From Candidatus Thiothrix sulfatifontis (GTDB lineage: Bacteria > Pseudomonadota > Gammaproteobacteria > Thiotrichales > Thiotrichaceae): a stretch of 64,000 nucleotides of DNA. The notes beneath the pieces are model-generated. The model saw nothing but the letters and a program-made list of their open reading frames with translations. It had not been told where the DNA came from and did not search any database. Below are positions 19,720-29,094 of the stretch, one piece after another. The first letter of the stretch is position 1. Every line of letters starts with the position of its first letter. The DNA lies in contig CP094685.1 of assembly GCA_022828425.1 (NCBI GenBank), positions 1,736,001-1,800,000 of the forward strand, read 5' to 3'. A program made the position numbers and the translations under genes.

Positions 19720-20511
19720 ATGATTTTCAGACAGCTTTTTGAGCAAGACTCCAGCACTTACACCTACTTACTGGCCTGTGAACACACGGGCGAGTGCGTG
19801 CTGATTGACCCGGTAATCGACACGGTTGAGCGCGATCTGGCGGTATTGCAGGCATTGGGCTTGAAACTGACCTACACGCTGGAAACTCACATGCACGCCG
19901 ACCACCTGACCGGGGCGCGTAAATTGCGGGCTTACACCGGCAGCAAAATCGTGGTTCCCGCGATGGATAAACTGGCTTGCGCAGACTTGGGGGTGGAGGA
20001 AAATCAGGTGTTCCGGGTGGGGCAAATTGAATTGCACCCGTTATTTACACCGGGGCATACGGGGCATCACCACGCTTACCTGCTGGATAACGGGATGCAA
20101 AAAGTCTTGTTTTCCGGCGATGCGCTGTTGATTGAAGCCTGCGGGCGCACGGATTTCCAATCGGGCGATCCGGTTAAATTATACCAAAGCATTACCGAGA
20201 AATTTTTTACCTTGCCGAATGAAACCTTGGTCTATCCGGCACATGACTATGAAGGCAGGCAGCTTACCACCATCGGACAGGAAAAAAGTCGCAACCCGCG
20301 TGTGGGCAACAACACCTCGCAGGAAGCATTTGTCGTCATCATGAACGGGCTGAATTTGCCCTACCCACGCAAGCTTGATTTCGCTGTGCCAGGCAATGAA
20401 CTGTGTGGGGAATGCCCCGACAATGTGCCGGAGCAGTATCGTGGTGCTTGTGAGATTGTGCAGTTGCCACCGGAATTGAGTCGGCCTGTGAAAGCAGGCG
20501 ATCAGGGGTAA
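19720..20511 (+). CDS. ETHE1-like persulfide (sulfur) dioxygenase
   Basis: Metallo-beta-lactamase-fold non-heme iron enzyme (263 aa) that oxidises glutathione persulfide to sulfite. The metal motif ETHMHADHLTG, the TPGHTGHHHAY histidine, the ACGRTDFQ.GD aspartate segment and VYPAHDY are all present, as are TTIGQEKSRNPRV features specific to the ETHE1/SDO group rather than glyoxalase II. ATG has an AGGAG ribosome site. It sits alone, divergent from fbpA, and fits a sulfur-metabolising host. Confidence 0.88.
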   Translation: MIFRQLFEQDSSTYTYLLACEHTGECVLIDPVIDTVERDLAVLQALGLKLTYTLETHMHADHLTGARKLRAYTGSKIVVPAMDKLACADLGVEENQVFRVGQIELHPLFTPGHTGHHHAYLLDNGMQKVLFSGDALLIEACGRTDFQSGDPVKLYQSITEKFFTLPNETLVYPAHDYEGRQLTTIGQEKSRNPRVGNNTSQEAFVVIMNGLNLPYPRKLDFAVPGNELCGECPDNVPEQYRGACEIVQLPPELSRPVKAGDQG

Positions 20512-20623
20512 TGCTACGATATGATGCATTATTCATCGGATTCATCCTGAATATGTTCCGTGATGCGATGAAATATTTTGCTAGAATGGATGGACATTGA
20601 TGGAAATAAGGATGTAACACCCA

Positions 20624-21151
20624 ATGAAAATAGAAATTGGAGAGTCGTTAGTTTTATCGTGGCTCAGGCATACGAAAAAATGCCAACTTGTGCAAATGAA
20701 TTGGAAGCCATCAGTTGAGTCTTGGGACTTGATGAATAAAAGCGTAATCGAACAAGTAATGCGTGAGTCTGATGATTATTTTAAGCATGAGCATGATTAC
20801 GGAATATATAAGAAAAACACCTCGCTTAGTCAATTAATCAAGCAAGCAGAAATTGATGTTATGGGTGTTTCATATGCAGGGGGACTTCGGAGTATTTACG
20901 CTGTAGATGTTGCTTTTCATGAGTCCGGGCTTAACTATGGCCCTAAAGATGAAACTATCATGAAAATAGTAAAAAAACTGTTAAGGACAGCAATGTGTGT
21001 TCATGGTTATTTTGATTGTTCCGAAGGCGATATAATTTTTGCATCTCCTAAAATAAATTATAATAAGTACTCTGGCATAAGTTTCCCGGAACTTAAAAAA
21101 CGTAACGTATTGATTTATAAAGATTGCTTTTTCCGAAAAACTTTTGCATGA
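20624..21151 (+). CDS. N-terminal part of an interrupted unknown gene
   Basis: A 175-aa frame starting MKIEIGESLVLSWLRH, with an AAGGATG ribosome site. I have a sense of a larger family with this N-terminus and an AEIDVMG...YAVDVAFHE region that resembles a nuclease-like core, but I cannot name it. The frame ends at TGA 21149-21151 and the very next codons continue in the same frame into a 180-residue ORF that looks like the rest of the protein. The codon use is AT-rich compared with the flanking genes, which suggests horizontal acquisition. Confidence 0.55.
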   Translation: MKIEIGESLVLSWLRHTKKCQLVQMNWKPSVESWDLMNKSVIEQVMRESDDYFKHEHDYGIYKKNTSLSQLIKQAEIDVMGVSYAGGLRSIYAVDVAFHESGLNYGPKDETIMKIVKKLLRTAMCVHGYFDCSEGDIIFASPKINYNKYSGISFPELKKRNVLIYKDCFFRKTFA

Positions 21152-21724
21152 GTACTTATAATTGAAAGTCTTGATTCTTGTTTGATTCAGGTTGAAAAAA
21201 TTCTCAGAAAAAATGATCTTAATTTTAACATTAAGTTGATTGCAAATGATTCTTTTAATACAAAAATACTTCAGCCTGTCCTCGAAGTTACATCCTCTGT
21301 TGCCGATACTTCAGAGTTATTTATGCGTAGCATACAAATGTATCAAATATTTTCAGAAAAAAGTAGTATTAGTCAGCTTCCAAAAAAAATTGACACTAAC
21401 AGTGACGATATGCTGCAAAATCAAAGAAAAATTGGTGAGCGTGTGCGAGAAAAACTGATACAGATGTTTGAAGAAAACGAAATATCAAAAGAAGAGGTTG
21501 AGTTAATGCAATTAGCTGAATATTCTAAAAAAATATTTGGCATCCAAATGCCTTTATTAAAGAAGAAGTTATTAGCTGATGAGAAAAAACCTTCAAGATA
21601 TTGGTCTAAACCTATTATTAGGGCATATGGTGCTGAATATTTTATATGTTCCGAATGGTATGAAAAAAGAAACAAAAGCTGTTTTGATAAATGGGTTTGG
21701 CTGAAAAGTCAATCGACTCATTAA
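21152..21724 (+). pseudogene. C-terminal continuation of the interrupted unknown gene
   Basis: Same reading frame as the preceding ORF and separated from it only by one TGA. The first usable start (TTG 21182) has no ribosome site. The sequence FNIKLIANDSF...VADTSELFMRS reads as an ordinary folded continuation with a charged coiled-coil-like stretch after it. Taken with the upstream part, the gene would be ~366 codons. It is most simply a nonsense-inactivated gene; a sequencing error or a two-protein arrangement cannot be excluded. Confidence 0.5.
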
Positions 21725-21730
21725 GCTATT

Positions 21731-21820
21731 GGGAACCTCTAAAAACCTACATTATTGTCAAATTCGATAACGAAAAATCAATAACTTAACATGGTTATCC
21801 ACAGGTTTTTAGAAGTTCCC
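21731..21820. mobile_element. 90-bp MITE-like element with 18-bp terminal inverted repeats
   Basis: The ends are GGGAACCTCTAAAAACCT (21731-21748) and AGGTTTTTAGAAGTTCCC (21803-21820), which match at 17 of 18 positions when inverted. TATT flanks both sides (21727-21730 and 21821-21824), consistent with a 4-bp target duplication. No coding capacity. It lies between the broken gene and the AlbA_2 gene. The parent transposon is not in this window. Confidence 0.7.
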
Positions 21821-21851
21821 TATTGATACATGTGCTATAATCTTTCCTTTA

Positions 21852-23018
21852 ATGCAATATATGTTTGTTATTATGATTAATACCATCCAACAACTGATCG
21901 CCCAAGGTGAAAACGCCCAGCTTGAATTCAAGTCGGCTGACGTTCGCCCCGATTCTGTGGCACGGGAAATCGTGGCGTTTGCCAATACTTTGGGCGGAAC
22001 GTTACTGATCGGTGTTGAGGATGATGAGGCAATTTCAGGTATCCACGCGGACAATCTTGATACATGGATTGCCAATATCAGCCGTAACAACATCATTCCC
22101 GCCTTGTGTGTGGACGTTACGCACGTCGCTATCGAAGGGAAAGTCGTGTGTGCTGTGACCATCCCCAAAGGCAAGGATAAGCCCTATCAAACGTTGGATG
22201 GCAAGTATTGGCTGCGGGTCGGTTCAACCAATCGCACCGCTACCAAGGAAGAATTGAGCCGTTTATTTCAGCAAGCAGGGTTGGTACATTTCGATACAGC
22301 ACCCGTTGCCGATACCAGTATCGAAGGCATCGACTTCCGCTTAGTTGATCATTACTACCGCACCTACTACGACACCGCCTTTATTGATTTGCCAAACGAC
22401 GAACAGCAAAGCCTGTTGTTGAATGCGGACATCCTGACCGAACTCGAAGGCAAACAAGTGGCAACCGTCGGTGGACTGCTGATGTTCGGTAAACAGCCTC
22501 AGCGCCGCCTACCACACGCTTCCATCATGTTCGCCGTCTTTAAAGGCGATGACCTCACCGATGACCTATTGGACAAAAAGGAAGTGCTGGGCACATTGCC
22601 GGAACTGATCGACAAAACGGTGGCTTTGCTCCAGCTTTTCTTGCCAAACCCATCCACCATTGAAGGCACACGCCGTAGTGAAACCGTGCTGGTTCCGCTC
22701 AAAGTCTTGCGTGAGGCGATGGTGAATGCCGTTGCTCACCGCGATTATTCCCTCAGCCAGCGCAAAATACAGGTGCATGTCTATAGTGATCGGATCGAAA
22801 TTACCTCCCCCGGCAAGTTGGCGAATACCCTGACGTTGAATAAAATCCGCTATGGCAACTCTGCCCCGCGTAATATTTTCCTGATGAAATTCCTCGATAA
22901 TCTGCGCTACTTCGATGGTTTGGGCAGGGGAATTCCAATGATGCTGAAGCTAATGCAGGAACGGATCACGTTTGATGAAATTGGTGAATTGTTCCGTGTA
23001 ACCCTGCGGTTTGCCTGA
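21852..23018 (+). CDS. AlbA_2 (Schlafen-like) putative DNA-binding / ATP-binding protein
   Basis: A 388-aa protein with an N-terminal AlbA_2 domain (EFKSADVRPDSVAREIVAFANTLGG, then LLIGVEDD) and a C-terminal HATPase_c_4-like region (REAMVNAVAHRDY, then YSDRIEITSPGKL and DGLGRGIP). Proteins of this architecture are usually annotated as transcriptional regulators, and some are defence-associated. Three in-frame ATGs compete as start (21852, 21861, 21873); none has a clear ribosome site. Composition is nearer to the core genome than the AT-rich gene upstream. Confidence 0.8.
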   Translation: MQYMFVIMINTIQQLIAQGENAQLEFKSADVRPDSVAREIVAFANTLGGTLLIGVEDDEAISGIHADNLDTWIANISRNNIIPALCVDVTHVAIEGKVVCAVTIPKGKDKPYQTLDGKYWLRVGSTNRTATKEELSRLFQQAGLVHFDTAPVADTSIEGIDFRLVDHYYRTYYDTAFIDLPNDEQQSLLLNADILTELEGKQVATVGGLLMFGKQPQRRLPHASIMFAVFKGDDLTDDLLDKKEVLGTLPELIDKTVALLQLFLPNPSTIEGTRRSETVLVPLKVLREAMVNAVAHRDYSLSQRKIQVHVYSDRIEITSPGKLANTLTLNKIRYGNSAPRNIFLMKFLDNLRYFDGLGRGIPMMLKLMQERITFDEIGELFRVTLRFA

Positions 23019-23145
23019 ATTCTCAGCTTTGTCACTACCTTTTATCAGTTGGGGATTGCATTTCATCGGTTATCTGTCAGTATTGCTTACATATAAAAAA
23101 TAATAATTAGTGAATAGGGCATACAATAAAATGAGATAAAGACCG

Positions 23146-24975
23146 ATGTTAATCCCCAAGCATCTCCACCTATGCTCCATCGTATTGGCTGTTTCTGCTG
23201 CTGTCTTTGCGCAAACCGTCTCGGCGAACGTGCCAGATACGCCATCTTCTACCAAAAAAACGGTTACGTTGCCTGCACCAGCGCAGCCTGATACCGATCA
23301 GTTGATTATTCGTTTCCGTGATAATGCCAGCTCAGTTGTTGTTGATAAAGCGTTGTCACGTCTGCGTACTGAGAAGGGCGAAAAATTCACTTACGCCAAA
23401 ACTACAGCGGATAAAGCCGATGTTTTTCGTTTTGAAAAGCGCAAAAAGAAAGCGGATTGGGATAAGTTGTCTGTTTGGTTGAAGCAGTTACCAGAAGTGG
23501 AATACGTCGAGCCAGACTTCATTATGAACCGCATGGAAGTGCCAGCGCCGGTTACGCCAAATGATCCCTACCTCAGTTATCAATGGTCATTGTTGGATGC
23601 TGTCAGTGGTATTCACGCCGAGCAAGCATGGGGTTACACCGCTGGTCAGGGGAGTGTGGTGGCTGTCGTCGATACGGGTGTCTTGCCGCATGTGGATTTG
23701 TTGCCTAATTTATTGGCGGGCTACGACATGATTGCTGATACTGCTGTCGGTAATGACGGCAACGGGCGCGACGGTGACGCGACGGATGCGGGCGACTACG
23801 TGCTGGCAGGCGAATGCGGTAGCACCACCGCGATGAACAGCAGTTGGCACGGCACGCACGTAGCAGGCACGATTGCTGCGGCTGGTAATAATGCCGAAGG
23901 CATTGCTGGAGTTGCTTATGCTGCCAAAGCCTTGCCGGTACGCGCATTGGGCAAGTGCGGTGGCTATACTTCCGACATCGCAGCGGGGGTTATTTGGGCG
24001 GCAGGCGGCACGGTATCAGGTGTGCCAGTGAACCCGAATCCCGCGCGTGTTATTAACTTGAGCTTGGGCGGCGCATCCGCGTGCGGTTCAACCATGCAAA
24101 ATGCCATCAATACCGCACGCGGCAAAAATGCCGTGGTCGTGGTGGCGGCGGGTAATAACAATACCGATGCCAGCCAATTTTCACCCGCCAACTGTGCAGG
24201 CGTTGTGACCGTGGCGGCGACCGGCAAAAACGGCGGACGTGCTTATTATTCCAACTATGGTACGGTCGTCGATTTAGCCGCACCGGGCGGTTCGATGAAC
24301 ACGGGTATCGCCGCCGATGGCATCGTTTCCACCCTGAATACGGGGACGCAAACCGCGCTTGCCGACACGTACAAATATTACCAAGGCACGAGCATGGCAA
24401 CGCCGCATGTGTCCGGCGTGGTCGCATTGATGTTAGCTGCCAAACCCACCCTGACACCGGATCAAGTGGAAAGTCTGCTGAAGTCGAGTGCGCGAGCTTT
24501 CCCGCAACCTTGCGCCAGTTGCGGCACGGGTTTGTTGGATGCCGCAGCCGCTGTGCAAGCAGCCGTTAATTTCACCGCACCCGTTGATCCTTACGCGGTC
24601 TTACTGAGTGATTTGAAGAAAAACCGTGACCTGTGGCGTGCGCAAAACCTCTTGAATTATACCTATGTGTTGGAGCAGAAAACTGGCACAAGTGCGGCAT
24701 TGCGTTTAAAGCTGACGGTGAAAGCGGGTGTCTTGACTGAAGGCGTGAATTTGGCAAGCAATAAAAAGTTGTCTGCACGTGATTTGAAAGCCAAAGGTAA
24801 AACCATTGAACAGTTGTTTACGCAAATCGAAACCGCCATCAACAGCAAATACGCCATTGTCAAAACGGCGTATGACGCTGCACTCGGCTACCCGCTGGAC
24901 AGTTTCTTGGATAAAAGCACCAGCATCACCAGTGATAATGTGAGTTTGAAAGCTTCTAGCCTGGTTGCATTGTAA
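23146..24975 (+). CDS. Secreted S8 family serine peptidase (subtilase)
   Basis: 609 aa with a signal peptide (cleaved near ...AQTVSA, residue ~27) and an inhibitor_I9-like propeptide (~45-125). The subtilisin domain has the catalytic Asp in VVDTGV (~176), His in SSWHGTHVAGT (~235) and Ser in GTSMATPHVSG (~415). Paired cysteines suggest an extracellular location. A C-terminal ~110-residue extension (after ~500) is unrecognised. The last 20 bases overlap the 3' end of the histidine kinase gene on the other strand. Confidence 0.92.
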   Translation: MLIPKHLHLCSIVLAVSAAVFAQTVSANVPDTPSSTKKTVTLPAPAQPDTDQLIIRFRDNASSVVVDKALSRLRTEKGEKFTYAKTTADKADVFRFEKRKKKADWDKLSVWLKQLPEVEYVEPDFIMNRMEVPAPVTPNDPYLSYQWSLLDAVSGIHAEQAWGYTAGQGSVVAVVDTGVLPHVDLLPNLLAGYDMIADTAVGNDGNGRDGDATDAGDYVLAGECGSTTAMNSSWHGTHVAGTIAAAGNNAEGIAGVAYAAKALPVRALGKCGGYTSDIAAGVIWAAGGTVSGVPVNPNPARVINLSLGGASACGSTMQNAINTARGKNAVVVVAAGNNNTDASQFSPANCAGVVTVAATGKNGGRAYYSNYGTVVDLAAPGGSMNTGIAADGIVSTLNTGTQTALADTYKYYQGTSMATPHVSGVVALMLAAKPTLTPDQVESLLKSSARAFPQPCASCGTGLLDAAAAVQAAVNFTAPVDPYAVLLSDLKKNRDLWRAQNLLNYTYVLEQKTGTSAALRLKLTVKAGVLTEGVNLASNKKLSARDLKAKGKTIEQLFTQIETAINSKYAIVKTAYDAALGYPLDSFLDKSTSITSDNVSLKASSLVAL

Positions 24976-26038
24976 CCGTGAGTGGTAAATAGATTTCCAC
25001 CCGCAAACCGCCGCTGCCGAGGTTTTTAGCACGGATCGTCCCACCGTGACTCTCAATCGCCCGCCGCGCAATCGCTAACCCCAGCCCGTAACCGTTACGG
25101 CTGGCGCTGGCGCTGGCGTTACTGCTACGCTGGAACGGCTCGAAAATGCTCCCCAATTCTGCTTCGGGTACGCCCGACCCTTGATCATCCACCGTCAGAT
25201 GCAAACGCGATGCGGTAATATCGTGGTGAATCGCCAACGTGACTGCCGTGTTTTCGGGGGTGTGGTGAATAGCATTACGCACCACGTTTTCCAAGGCGCG
25301 ATACAGCAATTCACCGTACCCTTGGATGATCGGATTGCCCTCCACATCACACTGAAACAACACTTGGCGTGACAGTGCATTTGCTTCAAACCGCGCATCA
25401 TCAATCACCGCATCGGCAAGTTCCAGAATGTCGATGTATTCATCCAACGGTTGCGGCACGCCGGATTCGAGGCGCGAAAGTGTCAGCACTTCGCCCACTA
25501 AGGTATCCAGCCGCCCGGCTTCGTGTTCAATGCGGGCAAGGCTGCTTGCCACTTTTTCCGGCTGTTGATGCGCCAGACCGATACTGGCTTGCAAGCGTGC
25601 CAACGGGGAGCGCAATTCGTGCGAAACGTCGTGCAGCAAACGGCGTTGCGAAGCCATCAGGATTTGCAGTTTGGTTGCCATGTCGTCGAAATCCCGCCCC
25701 AAATCAGCGATTTCATCACGCCGCGAACCCATCGTTGAGGTGACGCGTTGGCTCAAATCGCCTTTGGCGGCAGCATGAAAGGCTTTACGCAAGATGCCGA
25801 TCGGTTGCGAAAAATACCACGCCAGCAGAAAGCTGGATATAAAGCTGGCAGTCACGCCTGTCATCAATAGCCCAAATGGGAAGCGGTGTGGGGGGCGGTG
25901 AATTTTTTCGATCACGGGGGAAGGAGCGGAATAAATGGATTGGTTCTGATGTAGCCAAACGGCAATGCCCGTGATACTGCCCGTGATTAACAACGTCAGC
26001 CAAAACGTGAGGAGAATTTTCCAAAACAGTCTGCCCAT
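24956..26038 (-). CDS. CpxA-like sensor histidine kinase
   Basis: 360 aa. TM1 at ~7-29, a very short periplasmic loop (~30-52, with several His and Pro), TM2 at ~55-76, HAMP, then the H-box LHDVSHELRSPLARLQ (phospho-His ~140). The ATPase shows N-box ENVVRNAIHH, DQGSGVP and GYGLGLAIA. The frame is open upstream inside the regulator gene, so the ATG at 26038 was chosen: it lies 2 bases after the regulator stop. The overall order resembles CpxA/RstB-type envelope-stress kinases, but the periplasmic sensor is minimal. Confidence 0.9.
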   Translation of the reverse strand: MGRLFWKILLTFWLTLLITGSITGIAVWLHQNQSIYSAPSPVIEKIHRPPHRFPFGLLMTGVTASFISSFLLAWYFSQPIGILRKAFHAAAKGDLSQRVTSTMGSRRDEIADLGRDFDDMATKLQILMASQRRLLHDVSHELRSPLARLQASIGLAHQQPEKVASSLARIEHEAGRLDTLVGEVLTLSRLESGVPQPLDEYIDILELADAVIDDARFEANALSRQVLFQCDVEGNPIIQGYGELLYRALENVVRNAIHHTPENTAVTLAIHHDITASRLHLTVDDQGSGVPEAELGSIFEPFQRSSNASASASRNGYGLGLAIARRAIESHGGTIRAKNLGSGGLRVEIYLPLTVTMQPG

Positions 26039-26040
26039 GC

Positions 26041-26727
26041 TTATTCCCCGATCAATTGGTAGCCGATGCCGCGCACGGTTTGGATGCAGGAACGTCCATC
26101 CGGCAAGTTGCCGAGTTTGTGGCGGATGCTGCTCATGTGTACGTCGATGCTGCGGTCGTAACGGGTCAATGCTCGCCCTAAACCGTGGGTGGAAAGGTCG
26201 GCTTTGCTGACGGGTTGCCCGGCTTGACGTGCGAACACTTCCAGCAGGTTGAATTCGGTGCTGGTGAGTTCCAAGGCTTGCCCGTGCCATAGGGTTTGGC
26301 GTTTTTCGGGGTAAAGGGTGAGTGCGCCGGTTTGCAGCGGTTCGTGATTCGTGGTGGTGGTGTCGCTGCTGGTGCGGCGTAGGATGGCGCGGATGCGGGC
26401 AACCAATTCACGCGGCATACACGGTTTGGGGACGTAATCGTCCGCGCCGAGTTCCAAGCCGATAATGCGGTCGATGTCGTCGCCACGGGCGGTGAGCATG
26501 AGTACCGGCATTTTGCTGTGGGTGCGGATGCGGCTGAGGGCTTCGATACCGCTCATGCCTGGCATCATCACATCCAACACCACCAGCGCGTAATCGCCGT
26601 TGAGGGCTTCGCGCACCGCCGCGTCACCGTTATGCACAGCGGTGATGTCGAAACCTTCGCGTTCCAAGTATTCAGTCAGCATGGTGGTAAGTTCGATGTC
26701 GTCGTCGACCAGTAATAGCTTGCTCAT
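26041..26727 (-). CDS. CpxR-like OmpR-family response regulator
   Basis: 228 aa. Receiver domain with acidic pocket DDD (8-10), phospho-acceptor Asp52 (VVLDVMMPG), conserved Thr in MLTARG and Lys in YVPKP. The C-terminal winged helix has ELTSTEFNLLEVF and VRGIGYQL. The N-terminus (SKLLLVDDDIELT) is close to CpxR. First gene of a two-gene operon with the kinase. Targets cannot be read from sequence; the adjacent subtilase and MacAB-like operon are plausible envelope-stress targets only by position. Confidence 0.92.
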   Translation of the reverse strand: MSKLLLVDDDIELTTMLTEYLEREGFDITAVHNGDAAVREALNGDYALVVLDVMMPGMSGIEALSRIRTHSKMPVLMLTARGDDIDRIIGLELGADDYVPKPCMPRELVARIRAILRRTSSDTTTTNHEPLQTGALTLYPEKRQTLWHGQALELTSTEFNLLEVFARQAGQPVSKADLSTHGLGRALTRYDRSIDVHMSSIRHKLGNLPDGRSCIQTVRGIGYQLIGE

Positions 26728-26794
26728 GGTGTGGGTTTCAGTGTGATGATATGGCTGGAATCATACGGCGAATGCGTGGGGAGGGGGCGGGGTT

Positions 26795-27082
26795 TTACAA
26801 TTTTTTACACGGCTTTACACGACCAGTGCTGAGGCACAAATTTTGGTACGCTTGCGCCCAATGTGCGTTGGCGCGATTGTCGGGGCAACCTTCGCGCAGC
26901 CACAAGTAATACGCCGTTTCGCGGATCAGGGCTTCGGTCGGTTCATTGCTGTGGAAATAGTCGCACGTTCCGCTGACGGCATCGTAGGGCAGGGCGGCGA
27001 ATCTGTCCCGCCCCGGTGTCGGTTGGGTATGCCGATAGCAGTCGGCGCGTAGCGGGCATAAGTCACCGTAGCAATACAACAT
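26795..27082 (-). CDS. Small Cys-rich protein with a DUF2934-like C-terminus
   Basis: 95 aa. The N-terminus is cysteine-rich (MLYCYGDLCPLRADC) and the C-terminal part IRETAYYLWLREG.P..RA..HWAQA resembles the short DUF2934 helix motif. ATG start at 27082. It is divergent from the next gene with a 74-base shared spacer. Cysteines spaced in this manner may bind a metal, but that is a guess. Confidence 0.6.
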   Translation of the reverse strand: MLYCYGDLCPLRADCYRHTQPTPGRDRFAALPYDAVSGTCDYFHSNEPTEALIRETAYYLWLREGCPDNRANAHWAQAYQNLCLSTGRVKPCKKL

Positions 27083-27156
27083 GATTCGATTCCTGATGGG
27101 TCAATAGTGCGCAGAGTGTATACTGACTGCGCGATGGACGTACATGGAGAACAAGA

Positions 27157-27630
27157 ATGACGAAGGTAAAACCGTGGTGCTGGCAACTCGCCGCGAATGG
27201 TAACGGGCCTGATTGGTTGCTGTTGGCGCACGTTACCCCTGACAGTATTGCAGCATTGGCGCAGGCGTTGGAAAACACTACCCTCGATGGCTACCGCTTG
27301 TGTAACGATACCCCCTACACTTTGATGGATAGCGCAAATGCGGATGCCTATTTGGGTAATCTGACGGGCAACGATCCGCGCAATATTTGGGTATACAACG
27401 TTGTCGAAATCCAAGGTGATTTGATCAAAATTGAGAGCGGTTACGGGGGCCGTGGCGATGTTAACAATCAGGTGGAAACCGATTTTTTGCTGCATTTGTT
27501 CGCCCTGCTAAACATCACTTTGCAATCTTGGCAAGTGTTGGCAGGGGGCGAGGGCTACGATTACGTGGTCAGTGCGGCGGGGACGGATGCGGGGAGTTTT
27601 AGGGCGTATCTCTCCACCGGATTACGCTGA
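27157..27630 (+). CDS. Unrecognised 157-aa protein
   Basis: I do not recognise the family. The ATG has an AGAACAAGA purine-rich stretch before it. The product is acidic, without signal peptide or membrane segment, and has Trp near both the N-terminus (WCWQLA, DWLLLAHV) and the middle. It lies 96 bases ahead of the efflux operon and has similar base composition to its neighbours, so it is likely a native gene. Confidence 0.6.
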   Translation: MTKVKPWCWQLAANGNGPDWLLLAHVTPDSIAALAQALENTTLDGYRLCNDTPYTLMDSANADAYLGNLTGNDPRNIWVYNVVEIQGDLIKIESGYGGRGDVNNQVETDFLLHLFALLNITLQSWQVLAGGEGYDYVVSAAGTDAGSFRAYLSTGLR

Positions 27631-27726
27631 TACAGCATCTTTACCTATCTTTACATACGATTTACCCACCTTTACGTCAGCCTGCGCCACACTCTTGTCA
27701 TGGAAATCACTCACAGGATTATGTTC

Positions 27727-29085
27727 ATGGCATCGACTCCGCAACGCCTGCTGATTAGCCTCGCTGTTTGCATGGCAACTGTCGCGTGTACGCCCGCCAG
27801 CATTCGCGATACTCCCACGCCCACCAGTACCGTTCAAATTCAGCCCAGCAATGCGCTGGCACGCAAACCCATCCAAGCCGCATGGTGGCAAACCTTCAAC
27901 GACCCGCTCATGACCGCGCTGATTCAAGAAGCCCTGCAAGCCAGCCCCGACATCAAAACCGCGCAAGCCAGCCTGCGAGCTGCCCGTGCGCAACGTGCGA
28001 TTGCCGGAGCAAGTTTGCTCCCCAGCCTCTCCAGTGGTGCATCCGCCCGCCGCAGCGGTGGCAGCGATAGCTACGGCGCAAACCTCGATGCCAGTTGGGA
28101 AGCCGACATTTTCGGCGGCAATCGTTTAGCCGATAAAGCCTCTGCCGCCGACTTGCAAGCCACCCAAGCCAGTTTGGAAGATGTCAAAGCCTCGCTCGCC
28201 GCCGAAGTTGCCAGCAGCTACGTCAACTTACGGCTGGCACAAGCCCGCCTCGCCGTTTCGCGCCAAAGCCTCGCCTCGCGCGATGAAACCGTGCGCCTGA
28301 TTGGTCTGAAACAACAAGCAGGGCTTGCCAGCGGCTTGGAAGCCGATCAAGCCAACCTGAGTTTGGGGCAAACTCAAGCACAAATCCCCGCATTGGTAAA
28401 CAGCGTGACCCAATCGCAACACGCCCTCGCCATCCTCACCGGCAAAGAACCGGGCGCACTCAATAGCCGCCTCGCCGCCGCCAAACCGATTCCGACCGCT
28501 GGCGGGCAATTGCTGAATAACATCCCCGCCAATGCCATTCGCCAACGTCCCGACATCCGCGCTGCCGAATACAAAATCACCGCCGCCGGATTGCGGGTCG
28601 GCGAAGCTAAAGCCAACCTCTACCCCAGCTTCAACCTCGGCGGATCACTCAGCCTCAGCAGCCTGAGTTTGGCGGATTTGCTGGATACCGGCAGTATCGC
28701 CCGTTCCCTCGCCGCCTCCATCAGCACACCTTTATTTGACGGTGGCAGGCTGAAACAACAGGTCGAAGCCAAAGATGCCGCCCGTGAACAAGCCGTTGCC
28801 AGCTACCAAAAAGCCGTACTGAGCGCATTGCAGGACGTGGCAAACAGCTTTTCCACCCTGCAATCGCTACGCGAACGCCAACCGTTACTGGCGCAAAACG
28901 TCGCATTGGCACGCAGCGCCGAACATCTGGCGCAACTCAGCTATGACGCAGGCACTGCCGATTTCCAAAATGTGCTGGACGCGCAACGCAGCGTCTTGAG
29001 CGCCCAAGAAAGCCAGTTGTCCGCACAAGCAGAAAACACTCAGGCAATGATCAGCCTTTACAAAGCCATCGGCGGCGCCTGGTAG
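27727..29085 (+). CDS. Outer-membrane efflux lipoprotein (TolC/OprM-NodT type)
   Basis: About 452 aa. Signal peptide with lipobox TVAC (Cys ~20 from the chosen start), then two OEP repeats with long helical segments and the ADLQATQASLEDVKASLAAEVASSYVNL-type pattern typical of NodT lipoprotein channels. The ATG at 27727 was preferred because an AGGA lies 8 bases before it; 27721 and 27700 are in-frame alternatives. It leads a four-gene operon supplying the exit duct for the MacA/MacB-type pump. Confidence 0.9.
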   Translation: MASTPQRLLISLAVCMATVACTPASIRDTPTPTSTVQIQPSNALARKPIQAAWWQTFNDPLMTALIQEALQASPDIKTAQASLRAARAQRAIAGASLLPSLSSGASARRSGGSDSYGANLDASWEADIFGGNRLADKASAADLQATQASLEDVKASLAAEVASSYVNLRLAQARLAVSRQSLASRDETVRLIGLKQQAGLASGLEADQANLSLGQTQAQIPALVNSVTQSQHALAILTGKEPGALNSRLAAAKPIPTAGGQLLNNIPANAIRQRPDIRAAEYKITAAGLRVGEAKANLYPSFNLGGSLSLSSLSLADLLDTGSIARSLAASISTPLFDGGRLKQQVEAKDAAREQAVASYQKAVLSALQDVANSFSTLQSLRERQPLLAQNVALARSAEHLAQLSYDAGTADFQNVLDAQRSVLSAQESQLSAQAENTQAMISLYKAIGGAW

Positions 29086-29094
29086 GAGAACCTT

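Noticed and set aside
21149..21151. TGA as a selenocysteine codon in the interrupted gene
   Set aside because: No SECIS-like hairpin was evident directly downstream, the gene family is not a redox enzyme, and no Sec machinery is visible here. A nonsense mutation is simpler.
21795..21803. Perfect DnaA box as part of a replication origin
   Set aside because: Only one box, no AT-rich unwinding element or dnaA/parA gene nearby, and it lies inside a MITE-like element.
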